In this document: piece by piece, positions 55,579-63,811 of the stretch
Position numbering within the stretch: position 1 is the first letter of the stretch
Layout of the letters: each line of letters begins with the position of its first letter
DNA from: SAR202 cluster bacterium Io17-Chloro-G2
Lineage (GTDB): Bacteria > Chloroflexota > Dehalococcoidia > Lucifugimonadales > UBA3495
Assembly: GCA_002816875.1 (NCBI GenBank)
Contig: MUCP01000049.1
Location: 36,437-100,436 of the forward strand
Direction of reading: 5' to 3'
Length of the DNA stretch: 64,000 bases
Position numbers and translations under genes: made by a program
Notes under the pieces: generated by a model
What the model saw: only the letters and a program-made list of their open reading frames with translations
Database searches by the model: none
Told to the model about the DNA's origin: nothing

Positions 55579-58248
55579 ATGGAATTGGCGTTGAATTCCA
55601 TTCTGACCTCGCTTAAGTCGCTAAAATTGTGGCAAATATTGGTGCTGTTCCTGGTGCTGTTCGGCGCCGCCGGCGCCACCTACGAGGTGTACGGAAGGTC
55701 CACAGCTGTGCCCCTGGTGGATTTGGCCGAAAACCAGCAGATCATACCAGTCCAATACGGTGATCTGGTAAACAAGGTCTCAACTAGCGGTAATCTGGTT
55801 TACTCAGACCGGGAAGCCCTCAGTTTCGGCTCCCAGGGTATTTTGGAAAGCCTCTTGGTGGAAGAGGGCGACCGTGTTGCCAAGGGTCAACCCTTGGCCC
55901 AGATCGACCAAGCCACCGTGACCTCCATCGACTTGGCCGTGGCCCAGGCAAAGCTTGACTTGGAGCTTGCCCAGCAAGCGCTGGATGAGTTGTTAACCCC
56001 CACCGATCTTCAACTGGCCCAGGCGCGGGAGACGGTGGCCGATGATGAAGGGAAGGTAGAGGCGGCCCGCCAAGTCCTAGCGGACTACTCCCTGGAATAC
56101 GCGCGGGACCTGGCCTCGGCGGAACAGACCCACTCCGATGCCCTTTTGGCCCTGGCCTTTGAGCTGGACGGCCTGGTAGGTTTCGCCCTGGACTTTCAAG
56201 AAGAGGAAGTGATAGCCCAACTGGCCAAGGCAGACGCCCAGGTGACGTTGGACCAGGCTGAGGACGCCCTGGCTGAATTTGGACCATCGACCTTGGATGG
56301 ATTGGCCAAGGCCCTTCAGAGCCGGGCCGATGCTGATCTGGCTTTGGAGGCCGCTAAGGAAGCTTTGTCAAATTTCCCTTCGGATTATTTGCGAGAGTCG
56401 GCCGAGGCCCGGGAAGCCGAGGCCCAGGCTAGGGTAGACTTGGATGCCGCCCGGGATGCCCTGTCCGGGTTTACCCCCGATTACGATGAGGAGCTTGCCG
56501 CCGCTCAGCAGGTGGAAGTGGAAGCCAGAGAAACGCTGCTGCTGGCCGAGCGGGCCCTGACGCGATACGAGGACTCAAATTCCCGGTCTCTGTCCCTCAA
56601 CCGTGACCAGAGGTCTGATCTACAGGAACAACTGGCGCCGATCCAGGCCGACTTGGCTAGGTTGCGAGCGGAATCGGCAAGTGGCGTAGTTGGCTTGGAA
56701 TCATTGATCATCAAACTGGAACTAAGTGAAGACATATTGGTCCCCGAATTGGCCGATGTGATGGAGTCATTGGTGGCGGTGGAGCAGCTTGAGGCAGATG
56801 TCCAAGTGGCCCAGGCGGACCTGGACAGCGCTGAACTAGAGTCGGAGCGGTTGGCAGCCGGCCCAAATCCATTGCTACGCACCGAGTTGGAGGCCGAATC
56901 AGAATTGGCCAGCTCCAACTTGGACCAGGCCATACAAAACCTTGCCAAGCTAGAATTGGGGGCCGATCCCCGGCAACGTCAAGAGTTGGAAGCAGCGGTG
57001 GAAGTCAACGAATTGACATTGGCAAACGCCGAACAAGACCTGGCAAAATTGAGGGAGGGGCCCGACCTGTTGAATCGGGAGCAGCTCCAAGCCTCAGTGT
57101 TCAAGGCCAGGGTGGACCTGACCGCCGCAGAGGAGGCATTGTTGGAAATCATCTCTCCGGCGGCGGTGGAGAGCATTGACCCCTATCGATTGAGGATCCG
57201 GGGGCTTGAGAGAGAACTAGCGGCCCTCAATGAGCCGGCCGCAAATATCGGTGTAGAACCGATTCAGCAACAGGTAGCCGATACGGAATCCAAACTTGCG
57301 ACGGCCCAGCGAAATTTGGCTGCGCTGGAGGCCGGGGCGGACCCGCTGGACTTGGCGGTCAGGCAGGCTGGCGTGTCGTTGGCCGAGGCGACCCTGGCCC
57401 AGGCCGCTGCTGGCCTAGCGGTCTTGGCAAATGGACCGGACTCGCTGGAGTTGGCCTTGAGGGAACAGCGGCTAACCCTGGCTCAAGCGACGCTGGCTGA
57501 GTCTCAGGAAGAATTAAAGGAGTTGCGTGAGAGCCCCGACCCGCTGGATGCCGCCCTAGCCAAGGCCCAGTTGGCTTCTGCCCGGCAAGCGTTGGATGAC
57601 ACCTTGCAAAGGCAGGAAGACGCTAGGCTAAAATCGCCCATCGACGGTTTCGTTTCAATCGTGAACGTGGAAGAGGGCGACCAGGTGAATGCCAACGCCA
57701 CCATCCTCGAATTGGTGGACCCGGCGGCGGTTGAGGTCGACGGCATCGTCGACGAGATCGACGTATTGCTGGTGTCAGTGGGCACCCGGGCGGTTGTGAC
57801 GCTGGACGCATTGGCTGGTCGAAAGCTAGAGGGTATTGTGTCTCAAATCGCTCCGGCGGCCCTGAATCAGCAGGGGGTTGTCACCTTCCCCATCAAAATC
57901 CGGCTGGAAGTTCCCTCGGACCTGGAACTCAAAGAAGGCATGACCGCCGTGGCCGATATCGTGTTGAAGGAGGAACTCAACGTCTTGCTGGTGCCGCAGC
58001 AAGCCGTGTATGGCACATTTGACAGCCCGGTTGTGAAACTGGTGAATAGCGAGGGATTGGTTGAAGAGCGGCCGGTGGTCTTGGGCGATGGCGACGACTT
58101 TTGGGTGTCGGTGCGGGATGGACTGAAGGAGGGTGACCGTGTGGCGATGGAAAGCGCGGAGGTCACCACCACCGGTTCGGGATTCCGGGGTTTGAGGGGC
58201 GCCACCAGTGGCGGCAGCCGAAGGAGTTCCGGAGGCAGCCGGCGCTGA
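55579..58248 (+). CDS. MacA/HlyD-like membrane fusion protein with very long coiled coil
   Basis: An 889-residue adaptor. One membrane anchor lies at about 18-35. A biotinyl-lipoyl-like half follows (ILESLLVEEGDRVAKGQPLA), and its second half appears near residue 690 (SPIDGFVSIVNVEEGDQVNA). About 560 residues between them are Ala, Leu, Glu and Gln-rich heptads with internal repeats such as GADPLDLAVRQAG and ANGPDSLELALREQ. Normal MacA is about 370 residues. The C-terminus has beta-barrel and membrane-proximal parts, then a basic Gly/Ser/Arg tail. It is encoded first in an operon with an ABC ATPase and a FtsX-like permease. If the cell has no outer membrane, the coiled coil would span the wall rather than reach TolC. 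Confidence 0.87.
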   Translation: MELALNSILTSLKSLKLWQILVLFLVLFGAAGATYEVYGRSTAVPLVDLAENQQIIPVQYGDLVNKVSTSGNLVYSDREALSFGSQGILESLLVEEGDRVAKGQPLAQIDQATVTSIDLAVAQAKLDLELAQQALDELLTPTDLQLAQARETVADDEGKVEAARQVLADYSLEYARDLASAEQTHSDALLALAFELDGLVGFALDFQEEEVIAQLAKADAQVTLDQAEDALAEFGPSTLDGLAKALQSRADADLALEAAKEALSNFPSDYLRESAEAREAEAQARVDLDAARDALSGFTPDYDEELAAAQQVEVEARETLLLAERALTRYEDSNSRSLSLNRDQRSDLQEQLAPIQADLARLRAESASGVVGLESLIIKLELSEDILVPELADVMESLVAVEQLEADVQVAQADLDSAELESERLAAGPNPLLRTELEAESELASSNLDQAIQNLAKLELGADPRQRQELEAAVEVNELTLANAEQDLAKLREGPDLLNREQLQASVFKARVDLTAAEEALLEIISPAAVESIDPYRLRIRGLERELAALNEPAANIGVEPIQQQVADTESKLATAQRNLAALEAGADPLDLAVRQAGVSLAEATLAQAAAGLAVLANGPDSLELALREQRLTLAQATLAESQEELKELRESPDPLDAALAKAQLASARQALDDTLQRQEDARLKSPIDGFVSIVNVEEGDQVNANATILELVDPAAVEVDGIVDEIDVLLVSVGTRAVVTLDALAGRKLEGIVSQIAPAALNQQGVVTFPIKIRLEVPSDLELKEGMTAVADIVLKEELNVLLVPQQAVYGTFDSPVVKLVNSEGLVEERPVVLGDGDDFWVSVRDGLKEGDRVAMESAEVTTTGSGFRGLRGATSGGSRRSSGGSRR

Positions 58249-58251
58249 CCC

Positions 58252-58998
58252 ATGAGCGACAGGTCACGGGCGCACGAAAGAAATTCCATGATTGAGCTGG
58301 AAAACGTAACCAAGATATATCAGATGGGCAATCTGAAGGTCGCCGCCCTAAATGGAGTCAACCTTTCCATCGGCGAGGGCGAGATCGTAGCCATCATGGG
58401 CCGGTCCGGCTCGGGCAAATCAACCATGATGAACGTCATCGGCTGTCTCGATGTGCCCACCTCGGGCCAGTACATACTGGAAGGTGAAGACGTGGGCCAG
58501 CTCAGCGACGACCGGCTGGCGGTGGTGCGTAACCGGAAGGTGGGCTTTGTATTTCAGACCTACAATCTGTTGGCCCGGTCCACGGCGCTGGCCAACGTCG
58601 AGCTACCATTGCTGTACGGTAACGGTAAGGACCACCGGCGGCGTTCCATGGAGGCGTTGGACCGGGTGGGCCTTGCCGGCCGGGCAGGCCACCGCCCAGC
58701 CGAGCTTTCCGGCGGCGAACAACAGCGGGTGGGGATCGCCCGCGCCCTGGTCAAAGAACCCACCATTCTTTTGGCCGACGAGCCCACCGGTAACCTGGAC
58801 AGCCGTTCCAGCGAGGAGATCATGGGAATCCTCCAGGCCCTGAACCGGGAAGAGGGAATCACCGTGATCATCGTTACCCATGAGCCCGACATAGCCGGGC
58901 ACACCAACCGCGTGGTTTCCATGAGAGATGGACAGGTGATCGATGACAAGGCAGTGGCCAATCCCAGACAAGCCGTTGTCCAAGGGATAGAGAGGTAG
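58252..58998 (+). CDS. ABC transporter ATP-binding protein, MacB/LolD-like
   Basis: A 248-residue ATPase with Walker A GRSGSGKST (about 50-58), a Q-loop (VFQTYNLLARST), the signature LSGGEQQRVGIARAL and Walker B ILLADEPTGNLD. It is of the LolD/FtsE/MacB-type family that powers exporters with an external domain. The start is ATG 58252 or the in-frame ATG 58288. It begins three bases after the adaptor stop and is followed by the permease gene ten bases later. The three products form one complex. Confidence 0.93.
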   Translation: MSDRSRAHERNSMIELENVTKIYQMGNLKVAALNGVNLSIGEGEIVAIMGRSGSGKSTMMNVIGCLDVPTSGQYILEGEDVGQLSDDRLAVVRNRKVGFVFQTYNLLARSTALANVELPLLYGNGKDHRRRSMEALDRVGLAGRAGHRPAELSGGEQQRVGIARALVKEPTILLADEPTGNLDSRSSEEIMGILQALNREEGITVIIVTHEPDIAGHTNRVVSMRDGQVIDDKAVANPRQAVVQGIER

Positions 58999-59008
58999 CA
59001 ACCTCCCG

Positions 59009-60256
59009 ATGACCGCCTTGACCATCATACGCACGGCGTTGGCTTCCCTGGGGGCCAACAAGCTGCGAGCGGGCTTGACGTTGTTGGGTATCGTCATCGG
59101 GGTAGCGGCAGTCATCTCCCTGATGGCCATCGGCCGGGGGGTCCAACAGACTATCACCGAAAGGATCCAGTCGCTGGGCACCAACCTGCTTTTTATCCGC
59201 CCCGGCGAAACAAGTACCCGGGGAGTCGGCGGCGGGCAGGGCAGCGCAGCCACGCTGACCATAGACGACGCTTACGCGTTACAGGGGTCCCCTTTTGCGC
59301 CTTCGGTTGCGGCGGTGGCCCCTGAGTTGAGCACTTCAGCCCAGTTGGTGGCGGGCAGGAAAAATACATCCACCACCGTGGTTGGCGTGACCCCGGAATA
59401 TCAGTTCGTGCGAAACTTCCCGGTTGAGTCGGGCCAATTCATCGGCCCTGGACACGTGGAAAGCAACGCCATGGTGGCGGTATTGGGGTCCACCGTCGCT
59501 GAGGACCTGTACGGCTTCCGGTCTCCCATCGGGCAGAACGTGCGGATCAATGGACGCCAATTCGAGGTCATAGGCGTGCTGGAGTTCAAAGGCGGCAGCC
59601 GCTTTTTCTCCTTTGACGACCGGGTGATGATACCCATTACGACGGCGTATTACCGCCTGTCGTCCCAGAGGACCGCCCAGGGAAGCATCAGCGTACAGAC
59701 CATAAACGTGCAGATGCAAGATGTCGGCGTGATCAACACCGCCATGGGAGAAGTGGCCACAGTACTCCGTCTGCGGCACCGTATCACCGGTGACGACGAT
59801 TTCACCGTCACCAATCAGCAAGAGACAATCGAGGCACTTCAAGAAGCGACCAACTCCTTTGTATTCTTCCTAGGGGCCATAGCTGGAATATCGTTGCTGG
59901 TGGGCGGGATCGGCATCATGAATATCATGCTGGTGTCGGTGACAGAGCGCACCCGGGAGATCGGCATTCGGAAGGCGATGGGCGCCAAACGCCGGGATAT
60001 CATGCTGCAATTCGTGTCTGAAGCGACTCTGCTCAGCCTTGGTGGGGGTGGGGTAGGTGTGTTTTTAGGGTGGTTGCTGACGGTTTTTCTCAACGGCCGG
60101 TCCGTCATCGGGTCCAACCTCTCCCAGACGGCCTTCAATGCGGATATCGCGATTCTAGCTCTGGCGGTTTCCGCCGGCATCGGCCTTTTCTTCGGGATCT
60201 ATCCCGCAATGCGTGCCGCCCGGCTGCACCCCATTGAGGCGCTGCGCTACGAATAA
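59009..60256 (+). CDS. ABC transporter permease, MacB/FtsX-like
   Basis: A 415-residue permease with the MacB layout: an N-terminal membrane segment (LTLLGIVIGVAAVISLMAIG), a large extracytoplasmic domain of about 230 residues, and three C-terminal membrane segments within the FtsX domain (GAIAGISLLVGGIGIMNIML, then TERTREIGIRKAMGAKRRDI). It does not carry a fused ATPase, so the ATPase gene just upstream supplies it. The substrate could be a peptide, lipid or macrolide-like compound; this cannot be read from sequence. Confidence 0.92.
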   Translation: MTALTIIRTALASLGANKLRAGLTLLGIVIGVAAVISLMAIGRGVQQTITERIQSLGTNLLFIRPGETSTRGVGGGQGSAATLTIDDAYALQGSPFAPSVAAVAPELSTSAQLVAGRKNTSTTVVGVTPEYQFVRNFPVESGQFIGPGHVESNAMVAVLGSTVAEDLYGFRSPIGQNVRINGRQFEVIGVLEFKGGSRFFSFDDRVMIPITTAYYRLSSQRTAQGSISVQTINVQMQDVGVINTAMGEVATVLRLRHRITGDDDFTVTNQQETIEALQEATNSFVFFLGAIAGISLLVGGIGIMNIMLVSVTERTREIGIRKAMGAKRRDIMLQFVSEATLLSLGGGGVGVFLGWLLTVFLNGRSVIGSNLSQTAFNADIAILALAVSAGIGLFFGIYPAMRAARLHPIEALRYE

Positions 60257-60321
60257 CCTTTGAAAATACCGCCTGATCAGGTAGGACCGGACCAACCTGG
60301 GCGAAGGAACAGTGGGTAGCC

Positions 60322-61206
60322 ATGACCAACAAAGCATTCTCCGTATTATTACTGTTCACGCTGGTTTTTGGCGGCGCTTTGGGCGCCGCGTTCGCTGCCG
60401 GTGTTGCTCTGGGCAAAAGCCAGGGACCAGACCCTTCCCAGGAGTCGGCGTCCTTGAGGCCTCCGCGGAGCGCCCAAAATGGCGAATCCCGTCCGGGTGG
60501 CTTCCAAAGCGGTGAATCACGGCCGGGGGCCGAAGCGGGAGGCCGGGAAGGCGGATTCGCCCGGCGTTCGGGGGACCCTTTGGCGGCGCCAGAGGGTGGT
60601 TCCGGCCCCGGCCGCCCTGGTGACGGTGTGCTGGACGGGGGACGTCAAGGTATCATCGGCACGGTAGACCATGTCCAGGACGATATGGTGACATTGAACA
60701 CCTTCCAAGGAACGGTGCAAGTGCGGCTACAGGAAGAGACTACTATCCAAAGTACCGCCGAAGGAACGGTTGCTGATCTGGTTGAGGGCGCCAACATACG
60801 GATAATCGGCCGGCGGGATGAGGCAGGAAACGTCCAGGCCAGGGCGGTCACCCTGCTTCTGGAAGGCGCGGAAGAAGGGACTGCCATAGGAGGTCGGCAG
60901 GGCGATTCGCTTTCCGGGCGAGGGGGCTTTGAGCGAACGCCGCCGTTGACGGGTACCATCGTAAGTGTTGAAAACGGCGTGGTTATCGTCGACGCTCCGC
61001 AGGGCCAGATGACGGTTACGCTGCAAGCCGAGACAACCATACAGAAAACAACGGAAGGCACCCAGTCAGACTTGGTGGAAGGCGTCCAGGTCAGGGTGAT
61101 TGGCCGTACCGGGGAAGCCGGAAACATAGTGGCCCGTTCGTTGATGGTGGTTTCGGACGATGTAGATGGGTTCTTTGGCCGCCGGGGAGACCGCGGACGG
61201 CAATAA
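60322..61206 (+). CDS. DUF5666-like secreted protein with two repeat domains
   Basis: A 294-residue protein. An N-terminal signal-like segment (VLLLFTLVFGGALGAAFAAG) precedes a Gly/Arg/Ser/Pro-rich linker. Two similar domains of about 70 residues follow: IIGTVDHVQDDMVTLNTFQG and GTIVSVENGVVIVDAPQGQM, each with a TTIQ-TxEGT block and VGxxxRVIGR-like ending. Each resembles the beta-barrel domain of DUF5666. The protein is probably extracytoplasmic and anchored. It follows the ABC permease gene by 65 bp and may be cotranscribed, but its role is unknown. Confidence 0.82.
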   Translation: MTNKAFSVLLLFTLVFGGALGAAFAAGVALGKSQGPDPSQESASLRPPRSAQNGESRPGGFQSGESRPGAEAGGREGGFARRSGDPLAAPEGGSGPGRPGDGVLDGGRQGIIGTVDHVQDDMVTLNTFQGTVQVRLQEETTIQSTAEGTVADLVEGANIRIIGRRDEAGNVQARAVTLLLEGAEEGTAIGGRQGDSLSGRGGFERTPPLTGTIVSVENGVVIVDAPQGQMTVTLQAETTIQKTTEGTQSDLVEGVQVRVIGRTGEAGNIVARSLMVVSDDVDGFFGRRGDRGRQ

Positions 61207-61302
61207 GCCGCGGTCTTCGAGCCAAATCAGAGCGGGGACGGGCGGCCCCGATGAGCTAGTTTAGTAAATCTGCCAGCCCCCATGGGACGCCTCTGCCTTT
61301 TT

Positions 61303-61335
61303 AACCGTTATCGCCGCGGGTAAAGCGGTTTTTTT
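61303..61335 (+). terminator. terminator after the export operon
   Basis: CCGC (61314-61317) pairs with GCGG (61325-61328), and a run of seven T follows. An alternative stem, AACCG (61303-61307) with CGGTT (61326-61330), uses the same T run. It closes the adaptor-ATPase-permease-DUF5666 operon. Confidence 0.55.
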
Positions 61336-61476
61336 ATATCATGACCCTTCATCGTTTCTTAAGATACTTTGTCTAAGATAGGCGCAGTCCGGGGTTGAAA
61401 TTAAGGAAATCCTGTGAGGCTGGCGTTAAATCCCGGAAAAATTCTTGGGCAAGATTCTCGGAAGGAAGTGTCAAAA

Positions 61477-61944
61477 ATGAGAGATTTGAAAAAGAAGCGG
61501 AATCTGTTCTTGGTCTTGTTCAGCGCGGCCGTGTTGGCAGTAGGGATCACCGGAGGAGCGATCTTGGCCCAGGAGAATGACACCCAGGACGACGCTGCCC
61601 ATGGTGATTCAGCCCAAGACGATTCAACTAGAAAGAGCAAGGCTTCCAGGGTTGCCGAGATATTGGGTCTGGGTGAGGAGGAAGTCCAGGACGCCTTCCA
61701 GCAGGCTGGCAAGGAGATGCGGGACGAAAGATTCCAGAGCCGGATGGACCGGTTGGTGGAAAAGGGCCAGATAACCGAGGGTGAAGCCGTGGAAGCTGTC
61801 GAATGGTATCAGTCCCGCCCCGAAAATATCGGTCCCGGTCGCCGAGGGTTTTCGATGAAAGGGCGCGGTCACCGCGGCCCGGGCGCCAGATTCGGAGCAT
61901 TCGGGATGCATGGCATGGGCAGGTTTGCCCACAGCGGGTCGTGA
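61477..61944 (+). CDS. small secreted DUF2680-like protein
   Basis: A 155-residue protein from ATG 61477 (GGAAG upstream). A signal peptide (KKRNLFLVLFSAAVLAVGIT) is followed by an acidic Asp/Gln-rich stretch, then AEILGLGEEEVQDAFQQA and LVEKGQITEGEAVEAVEWYQ. That pair of helices matches DUF2680, seen in Gram-positive and Chloroflexi proteins of unknown function. The C-terminus is rich in Gly, His, Met and Arg, so metal or acidic-partner binding is possible. A gap with a TAAGAT-type -10 (61374-61379) separates it from the export operon, so it may have its own promoter. Confidence 0.8.
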   Translation: MRDLKKKRNLFLVLFSAAVLAVGITGGAILAQENDTQDDAAHGDSAQDDSTRKSKASRVAEILGLGEEEVQDAFQQAGKEMRDERFQSRMDRLVEKGQITEGEAVEAVEWYQSRPENIGPGRRGFSMKGRGHRGPGARFGAFGMHGMGRFAHSGS

Positions 61945-62071
61945 GGGGGCACGCGGAATTTCGCTTGAATGTAAACTTTGATGCAAATTCAAACACGTTA
62001 CAGGCCTCTCCTCGCTCAACCGCGGTGATGCCCACTTACCGCGATAGAGTGATCGGTGAATCATCGGAAAA

Positions 62072-62091
62072 GCCCCGATATACATCGGGGC
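62072..62091. terminator. palindromic hairpin between convergent genes
   Basis: GCCCCGATATACATCGGGGC is a stem of eight pairs with a four-base loop. It lies between the end of the DUF2680-like gene and the end of the DUF5615 gene, so it may end transcription from both sides. No T run follows on either strand, so this is uncertain. Similar words occur in the dispersed repeats. Confidence 0.4.
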
Positions 62092-62096
62092 GATTA

Positions 62097-62453
62097 TCAC
62101 CGTGGGTCAGATGGCCGTATTCTGACCCGGCCAGTTTCCGCAGTCACTAGAGCCCCCGCTTGAAGCTCCTCACCGTATTGGGCAAGTACACGAAGGCACA
62201 CTGGAGCCTGCTGTCTGGCTGACAAGTTGACCAGGCGCAAAATCCCAGAATGAGGCTGTTGGTTAAGAACGGCCAGTTCGCCGAAGTCCTTGTCCAGGGT
62301 CACCAAGATCCGGGCCTCCGAATGGGCGAGTTGCAGAATTTCGGCGTCTCCGGGGTCTTCAGTCCACCCTCCGGCCCACACCACGTCGTGACCGGCTGCT
62401 ACCAGCGCTTCTATATTTCCTCCCCAAACGCAGGTATCCAAGAGGAGGTTCAA
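62097..62453 (-). CDS. DUF5615 PIN-like toxin candidate
   Basis: A 118-residue PIN-like protein of family DUF5615. MNLLLDTCVWGGNIEALVAA holds an N-terminal Asp, GDAEILQLAHSEARILVTLD and KDFGELAVL hold the family acidic residues. Its ATG overlaps the upstream DUF433 stop by four bases. DUF433-DUF5615 pairs are regarded as toxin-antitoxin modules in which the PIN-like protein would be an RNase. That activity is predicted only; no partner RNA is known. Confidence 0.82.
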   Translation of the reverse strand: MNLLLDTCVWGGNIEALVAAGHDVVWAGGWTEDPGDAEILQLAHSEARILVTLDKDFGELAVLNQQPHSGILRLVNLSARQQAPVCLRVLAQYGEELQAGALVTAETGRVRIRPSDPR

Positions 62454-62701
62454 TCGTCGGACTCAATCACCAGCGGCTCGATACGCTCCCTGCCGATTAC
62501 GCGGCGGGCGTAAACCAAGCAGGCCTGAATATCTTCCCGTTCCAACCAGGGATAGCCACTGAGTATGGCCTCAGTGTCGTCTCCCGCCGCCAACATGCCG
62601 AGGACATGTTCCACTGCCAGGCGTCTTCCTCTGATCAGGGGTTTCCCGCCAAATATGTTGGGGTCCGATGTGATCCTTTTTAGCAGCTTGCTTTCGTCCA
62701 T
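62450..62701 (-). CDS. DUF433 antitoxin-like protein
   Basis: An 83-residue DUF433 protein with ITSDPNIFGGKPLIRGRRLA, VEHVLGMLAAGDDTEAIL and SGYPWLEREDIQACLVYA, which is the complete family pattern with a helix-turn-helix-like centre. It overlaps the DUF5615 gene by four bases, so the pair is cotranslated and the protein probably binds and represses its partner. A promoter, TTGAGG-18-TATAAT on the minus strand, lies about 65 bp upstream. Confidence 0.86.
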   Translation of the reverse strand: MDESKLLKRITSDPNIFGGKPLIRGRRLAVEHVLGMLAAGDDTEAILSGYPWLEREDIQACLVYARRVIGRERIEPLVIESDD

Positions 62702-62763
62702 GGCTCCTCGTTGGCCTTCTCATGGCTACGCTTGCCTCAGGTATTTATCAGAATCGCAACGTG

Positions 62764-62793
62764 ATTATACTTCGCCTCCGGGGAGAGCCTCAA
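62764..62793 (-). promoter_or_regulatory. promoter of DUF433-DUF5615 pair
   Basis: On the minus strand, TTGAGG (62793-62788), an 18-bp spacer and a perfect TATAAT (62769-62764). It lies in the 62702-62921 gap. The leader would be about 55 nt. Confidence 0.55.
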
Positions 62794-62921
62794 GAAAACG
62801 AAGCAGGGACCGCTTGGCCAAAGGGGAATGCCTTGACGCTTCTCCCGCCCGCCGTGGCGGTTTGTGTAGAAGCGGGCCGTGAGAAGTGCTGGATATCACA
62901 GATCCGGGGAAATGCGCCAGG

Positions 62922-63773
62922 TCAATCGGGCTCTGCATCCGAAATGTCTACACCGTGGTCAACCAATTTGCGGCGGAACAGACCCCAGACATACTGGAGG
63001 CATTCCGAGTCAAATTGATGGCCGGGCTCAACCCAGGTTAAACCGCCTTTGTTATGTAGCTCTCCGTCAAGTTCTAGACAGTAAACCTCTAGTGATTCCG
63101 GATTCAGCGCCATCGTGCCAAGGTCAAAATAGGCGTGATGGTTGGGACACAACACCAACATGTTGGGAGGATAGTCGGGACCTTGATGCCCTGAACCGAG
63201 CGGCCTAATGTGGTGGACTTCAGCGTACCCACGGTTGTCGTCAAACACGGATTCGAAAGTCGCTATGGCTGAGCCACATACTTGGCAGGAGTTCCCATAA
63301 ATCTTCTTCAGCCTGGTAGTGAAGGAACGGTCCCTCACAAACCGGCGTCCGTTGAATTCTACCGGGTCGGGTAGGTTTGGGGGCTCGGTCCTGCTCTGCA
63401 GGAATGACCGCCGTTCTGCTTCCCTGCGGTTTCTCTCTTGTTGCTCCAGTTGCCGCTCTTCTTCGACGTTTTCGGCATGGAGAGAGTTTAAGCGGGCATG
63501 ACCTTCCTCAAGAAGTCGGTATACGCCGTGTTTGACGCCGTGAAAATAATAAGGGTAATGGCTATAAGCGCGATTTGGTGCGCTACGTTCCATAATTCCT
63601 TGAACGGTGTTGTTGAACGATCTCCGTTGATTGGCGGTTTCAAACATCAACGAGCGGTCTTGGCGAATTAGGCTTTTTACGTCATTTATCCGCACTGATT
63701 CCGGAAACCCACGACAGCGGGAGGCCGCTCCCAAGATTTCATCTAATGAAATATTCCATCTCGTTCGCATCAA
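62922..63773 (-). CDS. HNH endonuclease domain protein
   Basis: A 283-residue protein with a C-terminal HNH nuclease domain: SCQVCGSAIATFESVFDD, EVHHIRPLGSGHQGPDYPP and NMLVLCPNHHAYFDLG. The Cys pairs would bind zinc, and the His in EVHHI and the Asn/His in PNHH would form the active site. The first ~140 residues are charged and helical (RLNSLHAENVEEERQLEQQE) and I do not recognise them. It sits between a toxin-antitoxin pair and a HepT-like remnant, so a role in defence is possible, but HNH proteins of this type are also common in mobile DNA. Confidence 0.85.
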   Translation of the reverse strand: MMRTRWNISLDEILGAASRCRGFPESVRINDVKSLIRQDRSLMFETANQRRSFNNTVQGIMERSAPNRAYSHYPYYFHGVKHGVYRLLEEGHARLNSLHAENVEEERQLEQQERNRREAERRSFLQSRTEPPNLPDPVEFNGRRFVRDRSFTTRLKKIYGNSCQVCGSAIATFESVFDDNRGYAEVHHIRPLGSGHQGPDYPPNMLVLCPNHHAYFDLGTMALNPESLEVYCLELDGELHNKGGLTWVEPGHQFDSECLQYVWGLFRRKLVDHGVDISDAEPD

Positions 63774-63811
63774 ATATCCCCAGAACCCTTATCGGCCTGA
63801 ACTTTCGCCGC

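Noticed and set aside
62722-63018. 98-codon plus-strand frame between DUF433 and HNH genes
   Set aside because: Contains the DUF433 promoter on the other strand and runs into the HNH gene; no family pattern.
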